Of a DNA stretch of 64,000 nt, positions 23,217 through 39,677 are shown piece after piece; the first letter of the stretch is position 1, and each line of letters opens with the position of its first letter. The DNA comes from Phaseolus vulgaris (taxonomy: Eukaryota; Streptophyta; Magnoliopsida; Fabales; Fabaceae). Location of the stretch: assembly GCF_000499845.2 (NCBI RefSeq), contig NC_023758.2, forward strand, positions 6,495,080-6,559,079, written 5' to 3'. Under the pieces are notes generated by a model. That model was not told the origin of the DNA, made no database searches, and worked only from the letters and a program-made list of their open reading frames with translations. The position numbers and the translations under genes are program-made.

Positions 23217-25142
23217 TGTAAGGATCTAGAAAATTACTTTATAGTAGAAGTGGTATATTTTAAATGACTCTTGAATAATTTTAAATGAAAAAGGCATATA
23301 AATAGAAATTCAGTTATTCAGGTTTCATTTTAAAAAGAACCACCATCTCTCTAGAAAGTTCTTTTCCTTTCCTCTCCCTTCTCTCTACAATTCTGACTTC
23401 CTCGTTCATCTGTTCGACGATCAGAGTCAACCATCAGACTCCTGGCAGTGAGTACTACAAGACTGCCCGGTCAGAATCTCTGATAAAGTAAGTTCATTTT
23501 TTGCTCTTCTCTTTGAGTCAAATTTGGAACTTGTTAGGTTGTTTTTGTCCTTGCTTGCATGTGACCCTTTTAGCTTCAGGGTTAATCTCTATTAGCTCAG
23601 GGTCATAGTGATATAGTTAGATTTTTTATTAGGACTCTGTGATACAGGTTAAGTTACCTTTGGGTTCTTGGTGGTTTTGGAGCTCTTAGTGTATATCTTC
23701 TAATTTTCAGGTAAGGGAAGCTAGCCTTAATTTCCAATAGAACACTAGGCTAGAAGATTTGAAGGTGAAATTGGATATATGGTTGTTGTTATACAATTAT
23801 AATGTTGTTGAGTATTGGTGGTTGATGTTGATTAGAGTAATTTAGCTATAACAGGGACTTTGTTAATTTGGGTGCTCTCTGGTGTGATTTCGATCAACCT
23901 AAAATATTTTCGTTCAAACCAAAATTTCTGGGTGCTCTCTGGTGTGATTTCGATCAACCCAAAATATTTTCGTTCAAACCAAAATTTCTGGGTGCTCTCT
24001 GGTGTGAATTCGATCAACCTAAAATATTTTCGTTCAAACCAAAATTTCTGGGTGCTCTCTGGTGTGATTTCGATCAACCTAAAATATTTTCGTTCAAACC
24101 AAAATTTTGTATACATATATGAATATTGCTATTTTTATTATTTTAGCATAGTTTATTTTAGATTACTATTGTTAAATAACTTTTTGGGTATATTTGGGTT
24201 GTTAGAAAGTCTATATTATATGTTATGATTGAATGGTGTATTGATGTGTTAAATGAAGTGTGCAATGATTTGAAAGTGTGATCAAGACATAGTATTTTCA
24301 GGAAAGGAAATACCGTGTTGAGATTGTTGTTAGGGTGTATTGATCTGTCAGGCCCGTAATGAGACATCCTGACTCTACTGATATAATGGAATCACATAGA
24401 TGAAGTTATTCAATTGGTGAGAGTCGATGGAGGTTCATATGACTTTGTCTGGGGTTTGAAATATAATCTGGTCTTTCAGGTCATATGAATTTACCCTGTC
24501 ATACGAGATGATGAGATATTGAGATGTTTATGCGCATGGTTGTGTGGATTCACAACGAGTAGTATGACAGGTGCAGGTCTCAGGATTCTAATTTCAATAC
24601 ACGAGTCTTCCGGAAGTAGAGTCAAGTGTCTATGTGATATGAGTCAGTGGAAGTCTGACATGTGAAAAATGAATATTGAATTTTAATAGACACTTGATGA
24701 TTTGAGAATTTGAATGGCACTTGATGATTTGAGAATTTGAATGGCACTTGATGATTTGAGAATTTGTATGAGACTTATTATTTATGTTTTATTAATTTTA
24801 AAGTGAAATTTTATAGAATTTTGTTTTATATGGCTAGCTTACCCTGTTATTTGGTTGTGTTGTTTCTCTAACTGTGATGATCGTGTATTTACACGGGAGC
24901 ATATGAGATTGCAGGGAATATAGCTCCTCAGTGAGCAGTAGAAGGATTATATAGATGTAAATTGAATGTTTTGCTTTGTTTTTGTTTTTTTTAAACTTTT
25001 TGATGTATATATTAAATCCCTATGAAGAGGGATATATTTTGTTTTGAGATACAAATATGAGAAAACAATATATGTTTATCTGTTAATTAGATATTGCATG
25101 TATAATATATTAGCAAATATGAGTAAAATTAGGGATGTTACA
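23217..25142 (+). repeat. 3' LTR of Tekay-like element
   Basis: The LTR begins TGTAAGGATC after a purine tract (TTGGGGAGAA, 23207-23216) and ends GATGTTACA, about 1926 bp. A TATAAATAG box lies at 23297-23305. It contains a perfect-period 60-bp tandem repeat (four units, 23871-24110) and a 27-bp repeat (about three units, 24690-24772). A related but inverted copy lies at 25925-27851. Confidence 0.9.
23871..24110 (+). repeat. 60-bp minisatellite inside the LTR (4 units)
   Basis: Four head-to-tail units of exactly 60 bp start GGTGCTCTCTGGTGTGATTT. They differ at only a few positions; the third has GTGAATTC for GTGATTTC. Because 60 is divisible by three, all frames stay open and produce repetitive open frames on both strands, which are not genes. 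Confidence 0.95.
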
Positions 25143-25881
25143 GAACTCTAAGAAACCTAATTTTATTTATACACTAACAAAACTCATGGGTCTACAACTT
25201 TTAAAAAAAGTGGTAAAGATTCTCTTTTGCACCACTGCTAGAATTCTGAGCACGGTAAGTAAGAAACCCCATTCAAAAATGCATACACAACTGCCCACAC
25301 TGTGTTTAATATATTCAGAATGGAAGAAAGGGTATGAAAGTAAAATTGCATTGTGCCTCTTGTGCCAACGTGTAATCAACGCAAATCTTCTCAATTTTGT
25401 GAAGAGTAAAAAAACGCCACACCCCACTCCCCCATCCACACTAAAACCCTCAAACACACTGAACCAAACATACACTCCACCCGCTCGCCCCTCCTTCCTT
25501 CCTTGTGATACCCAGAAACAAACAGATCATTATTGAGAAAGTATATATGTAGTATATATTTAACAATAATATTTTAAAAACATGTTCTCCAAAATTTTAC
25601 ATACAAATAATACTTACAAATGTTAACGTATGAATTTACCTATAAATTTTTTGTCATAGATAATTTGTACATAACTTTATTTTACCCATAGATTTAGTAT
25701 TACAAATATTACATACGAAAATTATGTACAAATTTTAGTGTATGAATTTACCTACGGATTTTTGAATTTTGAAAATATGTATGTAATATCTACTTATAAG
25801 GGATTTATCTATGAATTTTGGATTGTATGTAGATCGTATGTAACTTAATTTTAACCAAGTTTATTGTATTCTCTACATATT
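25143..25881. other. Spacer downstream of the Tekay-like LTR
   Basis: No credible gene. About 25560-25870 has several partly palindromic phrases (TACATACGAAAATTATGTAC and GTATGAATTTACCTA types), suggesting an old miniature transposon. I could not define its ends. Confidence 0.4.
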
Positions 25882-25924
25882 CACTACAAGAAAATTTGTT
25901 ATTACCTATTGATAATTCTCTACA

Positions 25925-27851
25925 TATAAAAGAATTCTATATAATTTCAATTTCAATTTAACAAACATAAGTCATCAACTCATACATTTTCTCAAATCTA
26001 TCATAATTCACCATTCACATTACTCATGTCAGATTTCTACTAACCAACATACTCAAACACTTGACTGTACTTCCCTAAGACTCGTGCATTGACTTAGACT
26101 CAAATATCTGCATCTGTCATACTATCTCATTGTGAAATCCACACAACTATGCGCATAAATAATCTCAACATCATATCACCTAGTATGACAAGATTAATTC
26201 ATATGATCTGAAAGACCAGATTATATTTCAAATCCCAAACAAAATAATATGAACCTTCCTCGATTCTCAACACCTGATGATCTTCATATGACTCCAATAC
26301 ATCAGGAGAGTCATGATATCTCCTTCTAAATGAATCCCTAATCAATGCACATCCTAAACAATCTTAACACAATATTTTCTTTCCTGAAAATACTATGTCT
26401 TGATTAAGATTCATATTTCACATCTCACAATATCCAAAATCACACAAATCAATCATACCAAAGTTTAGAATTTTAAAACACACAAAAATTCATCCAATAA
26501 TTACACAAATATCTAACTAAAGGATTTTTCAATTATATATACATAAAATAAAATTTTACATAAGTTATAAGTAAAAAATATAAAATAGAAATAAACCAAC
26601 CTTTTCACCTATTTCTTGGGTATTGCTATCGCACCTGTGAGAAGAAAGCAACTAAGATAGCAATGCAATGGATTTGGCACCATAGCAGAAGTGAATAAGC
26701 AAGGATAAAATTTTTAGTTTTAAGCTTTTTCTTTTAAAAAAGGCTACCTTTAACAAGATTGAACCTGAGAGCACCCAGAGTTTCATCTCAGGTCTTGCTT
26801 GAGCGAGATTTCTTCTTGCTTGGGCAAAAACAGACCCGAGAGCACTCCATTTTCATTTCATTCTCGCTTGAGCGAGAATTATCTCGCCTGAGCGAGATAT
26901 GTAGAAAAATCTACATAAACTTGCTATATTTATGATTTTTCTACCAAAATTACATTCAACTCGTATTTTTATAAATCTACACATTAAAATGACAATTCTC
27001 ACTCAAAATTATTCAAGTGCTCTCATTGAGCTATTATGTCAATTTATACATATATATATGCTCTCTAAACCAAAATCATCTAAAATCAAACAACCAATTC
27101 TCATCAAACATTATATTTTAAGTGATTTAACAAACTATTCAAATACATTCATTAACTCATTCAAATCAAACCCATATACATTCTACAACATCTATCATAT
27201 CTACAATTTCACATTCCAATTTCAATCAAATTATAATCTATTCAAAAACAAGAAAACATGCAAGAAGATTTGAGATTCTTGACCACGTCACCCCCACATC
27301 CAAATCTTCTAACCTAGGATTCTATTGGAAATTTAAACTAGCTTTCCTTACCTGAACTTGAGCAGATGCTCACTAAGAGCTCCAAACCTACCAAAAGATC
27401 AAGGGTAGCTTAACTTGCACCACAACGTCTTGATAAAAAATCTAAAACTATATCACTAGGACTCTAAGCTAAGAGACTAATCCTGAAACTAAAAGAGTCA
27501 CATGCAAAACCTAGACTGCGACAAACCTAACAAGTTCAAAGTTTGACTCAAAGAGAAGAGCAAAAATGAACTTAGTCTATCAGGGATTATGATCGGGCAG
27601 TCTTGCAGTCTTTATTGTCAGGAATCTAATGATGGTCTTCAATTGTCAAACTGATGAGTGAGGAGGTAAAAATCTTAAAGGAAAGGGAGAGAAAAGGAAA
27701 AAGAGAAGTTTTAGAGAGATGATGGTTCTCTTACATTACATTGAAACCCGAATAACTAAATTTTCTATTTATAATTTTTTTAATAATAAAATATTCAATT
27801 GTCATTTAAAATATAGTACTTTTACTCTAAGATTATTTTCTAATCCTTACA
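25925..27851 (-). repeat. Inverted, truncated LTR related to the Tekay-like LTR
   Basis: Read on the minus strand from 27851, the sequence starts TGTAAGGATTAGAAAATAAT and follows the 23217 LTR for most of its length, with diverged bases and small gaps. Shared phrases include GAACCATCATCTCTCT and GACTGCCCG. The last 280 or so bases of the LTR are missing: similarity stops next to the CACTA-type end at about 25925. Where the other copy has the 60-bp minisatellite, this one has about 26767-26905 with TCTCGCTTGAGCGAGA-type palindromes. Confidence 0.75.
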
Positions 27852-28215
27852 ATTATTATTAATATTATTAAAATTGTTATTAATATTATTATTAACAATA
27901 TTATTATTATTATAAATATTATTATTAGTATTATTAATATTATTATTGTTATTAATATTAATATCAATGATGAAATATCATTATTATTAATATTATTGTT
28001 AATGTTATTAATATTATTAACATTATTAATATGATTGTTAATATTGTTGTTCTTTATAATATTATTATTATTAATTATAACTATAATTATATTAATAATT
28101 ATTATTATTAATATGATTGTTAATATTGTTGTTCTTTATAATATTATTATTATTAATATAATTATAATTATATTAATAATAATAAGTATTATAAGAATAA
28201 TTATTATTATTATAA
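27852..28215. repeat. Degenerate (ATT)n tract with an 82-bp duplication
   Basis: Nearly pure A/T sequence built from TTATTA/AATATT units. A longer phrase beginning ATGATTGTTAATATTGTTGT occurs at 28031 and again at 28113, an 82-bp tandem duplication. The open frame here is compositional. Confidence 0.7.
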
Positions 28216-28322
28216 ATGAAAACATTTTTTTAGTGTAGTGATTAAATATTTTAATTATTCCGTAGGTAATGTTATTTCTTCTACTGATTTTCTTAAGAGG
28301 TAATAACGATTTTTCTTTGTAG

Positions 28323-29419
28323 AATTGATATTTTCTTTTAAATTTTTCTAAAGCCAATATTTTTTCAGGTTGTTTTCTTTCAAGGTTGTTCAGATTTCTT
28401 TAACATAACTTTAATATAAGCTTCTTTGAATTATATATAAATTTTCACTCTTTTTTTTCTCTCGATATGCATAGTATCATTCAAGTCTCCTCACTTTTGA
28501 ATAAGTGTGTATGTAATGTATTTTGACAAAAAATATGTTTCTAGGAATTTTTTGAAGTAATTTAAAAGAAAAAATTTTATGTGGCACGTGAGGATCTATA
28601 TATCTTTTTCAAGTTAGCTTTATTTGAAAAGTAATAATATTACTTTTATTAAATCATTTAAAGTAATAACAAACTAAAAAAATAAATTAACATATTACTC
28701 TTTGATTTATTAAGAAGTTATATAATATTTTTTACCAAACCAGCATATACTTTTCTAAACATTACGATTACCAAAATTCTCCATTCTTAAAAGTAATAAT
28801 TTCTGAAAAAACGATTTTCAGGCTTTTTTATGTAATGCAAAAACAAATATTTAGAAACATTTCTTTAGATTTTTAAATTAAATATATATATATATATATA
28901 TAATGAATTTAAATGAGGTTAACTTTTTTCTTCATATGAATATAAAAACGTAAAGGTGTATTAAAAATGTGTAATATTTTAAATTCGATTTTATAAATTA
29001 ATACTGTTTTTATATAATTATTTCAATTTTGTTAGTTTTATGACGTGTTAGTTTATCAATTGAGAAAATTTCTTGATTTCTAAATAAGTAAATAGTTAAT
29101 AAAATTTGCAGGCACTATAAGACGTCAATCACATACTTTAACATTCACGTGTGATAAAAAAAATTGAAACTATTTGATCATTCAAATTTAATTAGTTAGA
29201 GCCATATAATTAATAATTGATTATGTATGTTAGCATAATTGAATTAAATGTATCCATGATCTATATATAAATTTATTTATATAATTTTTTTATTTTGGGT
29301 ATCACTATGAAATTTCATATCATATCTCAAGTAACAACAATCATCTAACACCACATGAAAAAAATATTATTAAAAAAAAAATACAAGAAAATATGAGGAA
29401 TTAGACCAAAACTCATATA
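28323..29419. other. AT-rich intergenic spacer
   Basis: No gene or RNA pattern seen; a short (TA)n tract lies at about 28883-28902. Confidence 0.5.
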
Positions 29420-30113
29420 TTAACAAAAACGGTACATAGGTAATCTATACCTATTAATAAAAAACTTTAAAAAAATATTAGACAGAAGTCTATTATACCA
29501 ATGGAAATACTCTCTATGAATAAAACCTAGGTTAACAAGCTTATCAACACAGACATTCGCTTCACGAAAAATGTGAGGAACCTTAAACCTGATTTTCCTA
29601 TAGTAATTAAGACAAGTGTTCCACCTATTACAAAACATCCAAGGAACATTAGTCTGAACCGTAAATGTAGCACAAACCAAGGTAAAATCACATTTAAACC
29701 ATAAACTAGTAAGACCCATCTTTTGAGCTTGTTCAATAACATGTAAAACTCCATAAAACTCAACAACCAAAACAGTCCGAACATCAAGAAAAGTAGATAA
29801 ATCACCAATAAATTCTCTTATACTCTCACGGAAAATACCACCACAAGTAGCAAAGATCAAGAGAACCCCTAGCAGCACCATCAATGTTTATTTTAATCCA
29901 ACCTAAAAGAAAGAGACTCTCATTGAACTGGAAGAGGAAATAGAACTTTATCACTATGAGTATTAATAAAAAAAAACTTAAGCACATTGAATCAAACATA
30001 TCATTTCGCATAGAACTTTTAGACGAATTATCCACTAAACAAATGAGATCTTTAATGACCGAAATGATCCCAAAAACATCAATTTTAACCTGAAATCTAG
30101 CATAATTCCTCAT
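29420..30113 (-). pseudogene. RNase H-like (RVT_3) relic
   Basis: Two overlapping minus-strand frames (30113-29826, then 29884-29420) together give a plant-type RNase H domain. It has IKINIDGAARGS with the first Asp, VVEFYGVLHVIEQAQKMG with the Glu, SLWFKCDFTLV with the second Asp, and HIFREANVCVDKLVNLG at the C-terminus. A frameshift sits after the DGAARG block. The domain is typical of the C-terminal part of plant LINE-type polyproteins or stand-alone copies of them. No reverse transcriptase is seen next to it, so it is an isolated dead fragment. Confidence 0.7.
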
Positions 30114-31172
30114 TAGTCATATAATCCAAATAGAAAAAGTTATTCCAACAAGTTTAATCAAATTAATCAAAAGACTTCCATCATTAATTAATAAAAGAAA
30201 AAGAACCCATATATAAATTTAGTAACACCATAACTATGATACACATTGATATCATATTTTGCAACAAAATTGGTTTGACAAAGTTTACGTTGTCTTAGTT
30301 AAATGTAACATGAAGTTTAATCAAAATAATGTCAACTGTAAATACAATAAATATAAAAGTACAATGGCAAAAACGTAAAATTACCCTTCCCACTTGTCTT
30401 TCTTCCCTATTCCTCATACAAACAACTCTCCGTACCTATTTCCCTAATATTATTTCATTTTAAATCAACAATCATAATTACTAAACAATCTTTTCTCACA
30501 CACAATAAATAATAAATGACCTAAATAATAAATGACATAATGAACAAAACGCAAGAGAGTAAAATAACACAATTCATGCCTTTTAAAATGGATTGACTTG
30601 GCTCATCGTATATTATTTCAAACTCTTAGATTACACTACATTCTACATACATAGCAATATCTTGTTTAAAATTATTTATTATGAAACTTTATTAACTCTT
30701 TCTTTCCATGTATAACTAATAATATAACTATTCAATTTTTTCTATTGTGAAATAATATTTCTATGGTTGTTCCTAGTGAAATATCTCTTTATATTATTTT
30801 TATGTATGTGGATTTCCCTTCTTATAATCGTGTAATAGAGTTTATGCTATTTTTTACTAGTTTCTCTTTTTATAGTTTTTTTTTTCCTTTGTTCATGTGG
30901 GTTTTGGGAGAAAATTTGGATAGTTTATCTATCTATTTTGTATAAGGGTTGGAGTACTTTTAAAGTACTTATTTTTTTACATTCTATTAATTCTTATAAA
31001 AAAACAAAACATTTATTCATCATAAATAATATTATTAATAATTTTTTTTAATATCAATACCTAACTTTTTAAGGTTACTAATAGAAACAAAATTACTTAA
31101 AAAATATTAAAAAAGAGGGAACTAGAAATTAATATAAAAAAGTATGCACCTAATATTTTATGTAAATATGTT

Positions 31173-31223
<51 letters not shown>

Positions 31224-31796
31224 GGGTACTGTTTTATGTAAAAAATAATATTAAATAATAAAATAAAAATAATTTATACAACTTTCTATAATCTCAATGT
31301 ATAATGTATAGTTTATACTAGTGGAATTACACATATAAGTAGTTCATGCTATTTTATAGTCCATACAATGTGATTATATTAATAAAGTGAAAAAATGTAA
31401 TATTAAATAAAATCTTTACGTTTTATAATATTGATATAAATTTATTTGTAAGAAAATATTAAAAAAAAAGCATGATATGTATGAAAAAATAATCTAATTG
31501 AAATACTGTAAGAAAATATTAATTTTCTAATTAAAGTAAAGAACATACGAATTTTTTTTTCTAAATGAAAGAACTGCCTAATTCTAATTTTATAGATAAT
31601 ATATATTACACATATATAACAGTACAATTAACATAAAGTCAATATGTTAGGATATAAAACTCAATATTAGCGTTGAATTTTGGTGAGGTCATTAAATAGG
31701 GTTGGCAACTAAAATTACAAAATCTTTCGGAGAAAATAATCACTATGAAATTTCAAATTGTAATGGTTAACTAACAGAAGTTTGTTGGTGCACGTG

Positions 31797-31846
<50 letters not shown>

Positions 31847-32140
31847 AATAGATTTTTCATGTTTTTTTACGTAGGGTCACATTAAATATATATACAAACC
31901 TTTATTCTGAATATGTTAATTTGTAAGAAAGTTGATGAAAAACTTTCCAAAGTATCAAATGAATAATTTTTTAACATTGAAAAATTAATTTCATTAGATA
32001 AAAAATTAAAATAAAATTATTTTAAACTTGAAAATCAGTAAATGCATATTATTTAGAACACTGCTTAGATATAACTTTCAATTTGTTTCTAGAATGAATT
32101 TTTCTCTAATGATATTTTTAAAGAGAAGTTATACTAATTT
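30114..32140. other. AT-rich spacer with long (TA)n tracts
   Basis: No gene recognised. Pure (TA)n microsatellites lie at 31176-31220 and 31799-31843. Confidence 0.5.
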
Positions 32141-32524
32141 GGGTTAAGTTGTGGGGGAAGGAAACTATTTTGAATGAGAAGTCGTGGGCTGAAAAACAAA
32201 ATTGCTGATAAAGATAAAGTTGTGGGTGGGGTATATGTATTTTATGTTGAAATCGTGTAATATTTGCACAATTTTATTTATGTTAATTACATGAAGTTGT
32301 CTCAATGTAGAATAATACAATTGTGTATAATTTATTTTAGTTGTATTATTATGCATTGAAGTTATGTTAAGCACAACTTCAATTTTGATTATTTTTTTAT
32401 AATTTTTTAAAAAGGGAAAGAAATAGGTTAAGGATTTTTTTAAATCAAGAATTTGTTTTAACTTATTGGTTCCTAGAATATTTGGTTAAATAATTTGATA
32501 ACACGAAGCAATTAGATTTTCTGA

Positions 32525-32560
<36 letters not shown>

Positions 32561-33436
32561 GTGAAGTTTATTATTTATGTAATTATGTTGTCTTTTTTAT
32601 TGTTTGAATTGGAGAAATTTGTATGATTAAGTTTAACGAAACAAGAATAATGAAATAACATAAAATAATAAACATTAATATGAAATAGTGAGATTGTTTT
32701 GATTACATAACTGAAAAGCGACTATCTATGAGAAGAGGTATCACATGGTGGTCTCCTTCTATGTCCTTGTGGTCGTCGTGGAGGCACATACTCGGTTTGT
32801 TTTGGACTATCGTCAATATGTTCCGGTTGATTTTGGTCAGACGATGGATTCATAACGAAATGGATGACCCAAATTGGAACAAATAAAAAAAAAGTGTTCT
32901 TATTATACAAATGAAAGCACAATAGGAGAAATTGTTTGTATCGATAGTAGCGTGTCCTCATTTGTAAATATTTTTTTCTATTAAGAAAAAATACCTTTCG
33001 ATTTCTTATATTCTCATTTACCATACTTACATGTTATTCAACTAACTCATGTAAATTTACATAATATCGTAATCTGCAAATAATTACAATTAACACATTA
33101 TTATGAATTTAAATTTTACCACTCTTTTTAAAATAATATACATACAATTTTTTAAAAAATTTATAAATATATTACAGTGTAAAAAAGTGCATTAAACCTA
33201 TATTTTTCATTTTCATAACCAAACTAAAGTTGTACATGAATGACACAACTTTAGTTGATTATTTTACACTAAAATTATGTCACTCATACATAATTTTAGT
33301 TAATTAACATAATTAAACAAAATTATGCGAATACTACTTAATTTCAACACAAATTTGTATACTATATCTACAACTTCATCTTTGTCACCCCCACAACTTT
33401 ATTTAAAATGGTTTTCTTTCCCCACAACTTAACCCA
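32140..33436. mobile_element. Candidate long-inverted-repeat element
   Basis: The left end reads TGGGTTAAGTTGTGGGG (from 32140) and the right end CCCCACAACTTAACCCA (to 33436), complementary over 17 bases. The arms extend imperfectly to about 32400 and from about 33190, sharing phrases such as AAGTTGTGGG, ATTATGTTAATTA and ACAACTT. The centre holds a (TA)n tract (32527-32556) and a minus-strand open frame (33024-32722). That frame ends in an Arg/Pro-rich tail (PPRRPQGHRRRPP) that might be a captured host or transposon protein end. I see no clear target duplication. Confidence 0.45.
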
Positions 33437-33875
33437 TAACAAAAATTCCCGATATTAGTTTTAAATTGTACTATTGGTAAGAAGTAAAGTTTTAATTAAC
33501 ATGTTCAAACACATGCATACATGCATTTTCTTTAAAAGATATACACAAATTATAATTAAATTTTTAATTAATTATAGAATTTTCCTTAAAAATAATAAAA
33601 ACATTAATACATTTTATTTAAATATTATTTATGAGAAGCTGTTAATAGTTCCTTAATTTGAAAAATATATTAATTCATTGTTTCATATAAAAGTCTTACA
33701 ATTTAAAAAATCAATAAATTATTACCCAATATGCAGGTTTCGTAAACAAAATATTAAATCAACTGGCTTATTATGGAGGGAAAAATAAAATAACATACAG
33801 GGAAGTTTAAGATGCTTTAAGAGTAAATATGTTATGTAATATTATAATAGGTGGAGTTTATTCTCTCAGTGTATG
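33437..33875. other. AT-rich spacer upstream of the aminotransferase gene
   Basis: No coding feature seen. The 3' end of this stretch is the likely promoter region of the gene starting at 33964. Confidence 0.4.
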
Positions 33876-33886
33876 TATATATATAA
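33876..33886 (+). promoter_or_regulatory. Putative TATA box of the aminotransferase gene
   Basis: TATATATATAA lies about 78 bases before the chosen ATG, a plausible distance for a short 5' leader. It rests on position and consensus only. Confidence 0.4.
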
Positions 33887-33963
33887 CCACAGAGACATGT
33901 GAGGGAAGTCAGAAGCGAAGAAAGAAGCAAAGAGGACTAAGAGAGTGTTCTAACATCTTCAAT

Positions 33964-38500
<4,537 letters not shown>

Positions 38501-39671
38501 AAGGAATGAGAGAAGGTGTGAATTTATGAATAAACAGATGATTGGAACACTGTCATGTAGCACTAGCTAGTTCCAGCACCGCCTTTCCACACTTTAGAAG
38601 GTCTTGTTTCTGGTATAGAATGTGCAATAAGGATGAGTGCTATAGGATATGAATAACACAGACCTTGTCACATCCAAATTTACTAAACATTTCAAGTTTA
38701 CCGAGTTTATTTATATTATATAAATAAAGTGCGGTTACTTTTATGCTAAATATTTAATTTGCCTTTAAATATATTTTTAATTTCTTAATTTAAGTTAAAT
38801 TTATTTTCCTTTTTAAATTTGAAGTTAATATTTTTAATCTCTACATGACATAACAGAAACACCGAACAAAAGTATTTTCATAATCATCATGGATCTAATG
38901 AAAGGGAACCATTCCTAGATCTCATAAATCACCAATTTGTCCAAATTTCAATATTTTATAGAACTATAATCATAACAACAAATAAGTGACCACAGCAGAA
39001 CTCGATCTTGCTAAAAGCAATTACCTATTTATAGTTAATTTCATTTAACCCTTTTTAAGTTAAAAGCCAACTATTATAAAGAAAAAAAAATTAAATTAAT
39101 ATTTAATTATATATTAAATTAAAAAAATATTAGTCGTCATAAGTGATAGCCACTTGTATATTTTAACTAAGTGCTTTAAAGTTTTACTTTAAAATAAAAC
39201 GAAAAAAAATATTAGATAAATTGATAAATATTATATAATCATATTAAAAGTCAGACTCTATTTAATCTGGATTAGCAGACGATACTTTATTTAATTTTTA
39301 ATCCTGCTTTCTTATCACTCAAAATAAAGGTCTTTTATCATCTTTGATCTAACAATCATGAAATTCAGATATTTAATTAGTAAAATATTAACAAAAATAA
39401 GTTAACTAATTAATAACATCGTAGTGTATTTTATTTCAAAAGTAGTTATAAAATTAAATAATAATGATATTCAATAACATTACTTTTAATTCAAGAAATA
39501 ATTTTTAAGCAACAAATACGACTACACGTTTTTGAGAAAATAATGAATATTTCTTTAATGAACTTCCCAATAAATTAAAGATATGAATAAAAACGTGAAA
39601 GTATTAATATATTTCTTACCATTAAGTTGTTCCAATTATCTAGTTTTGTAAATGGGAGAAACTATACGGTG
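38501..39671. other. AT-rich intergenic spacer
   Basis: It contains the probable 3' untranslated region of the aminotransferase gene in its first 200 or so bases, then AT-rich sequence without recognised features. Confidence 0.5.
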
Positions 39672-39677
39672 TTAGAG

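Larger units (their letters stand above)
10966..25142 (+). mobile_element. 5'-truncated chromodomain Ty3/gypsy (Tekay/Del-like) retrotransposon
   Basis: The plus-strand order is gag, zinc knuckle, protease, reverse transcriptase, RNase H, integrase, chromodomain, polypurine tract and 3' LTR. Placement in the Tekay/Del chromovirus group rests on the FIDDILIYS active site, the GPYQILRKIG block and a C-terminal chromodomain-like segment; this is from family knowledge, not a tree. The 5' LTR and primer-binding site are missing. Several stops and frameshifts break the frame (about 11403, 11758, 20355, 20920, 21773). Positions 11885-19628 are a younger element inserted into gag. Confidence 0.85.
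25882..28240. mobile_element. Candidate CACTA-type element carrying an LTR fragment
   Basis: The left end is CACTACAAGAAAA (25882-25894). The right end could be 28240, where the complement reads CACTACACTAAAAAAATG. Both flanks then read ATT, a 3-bp duplication as expected for CACTA elements. An alternative right end lies near 28322, where the complement reads CTACAAAGAAAAATCGTTAT, closer to the left end in the internal bases (GTTATTACCT). There is no transposase; most of the interior is an inverted LTR fragment and an ATT-rich tract. Confidence 0.4.

Noticed and set aside
23832..24228. Repetitive open frames on both strands
   Set aside because: The repeat period of 60 is divisible by three, which keeps frames open; it is an LTR minisatellite.
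25135..25536. 133-codon plus-strand open frame
   Set aside because: No domain, biased toward Pro/Thr/Lys without family likeness, and it starts in the last bases of an LTR.
33829..33963. Upstream in-frame start for the aminotransferase
   Set aside because: It lies before the likely TATA box and adds residues unlike TAA1/TAR proteins.
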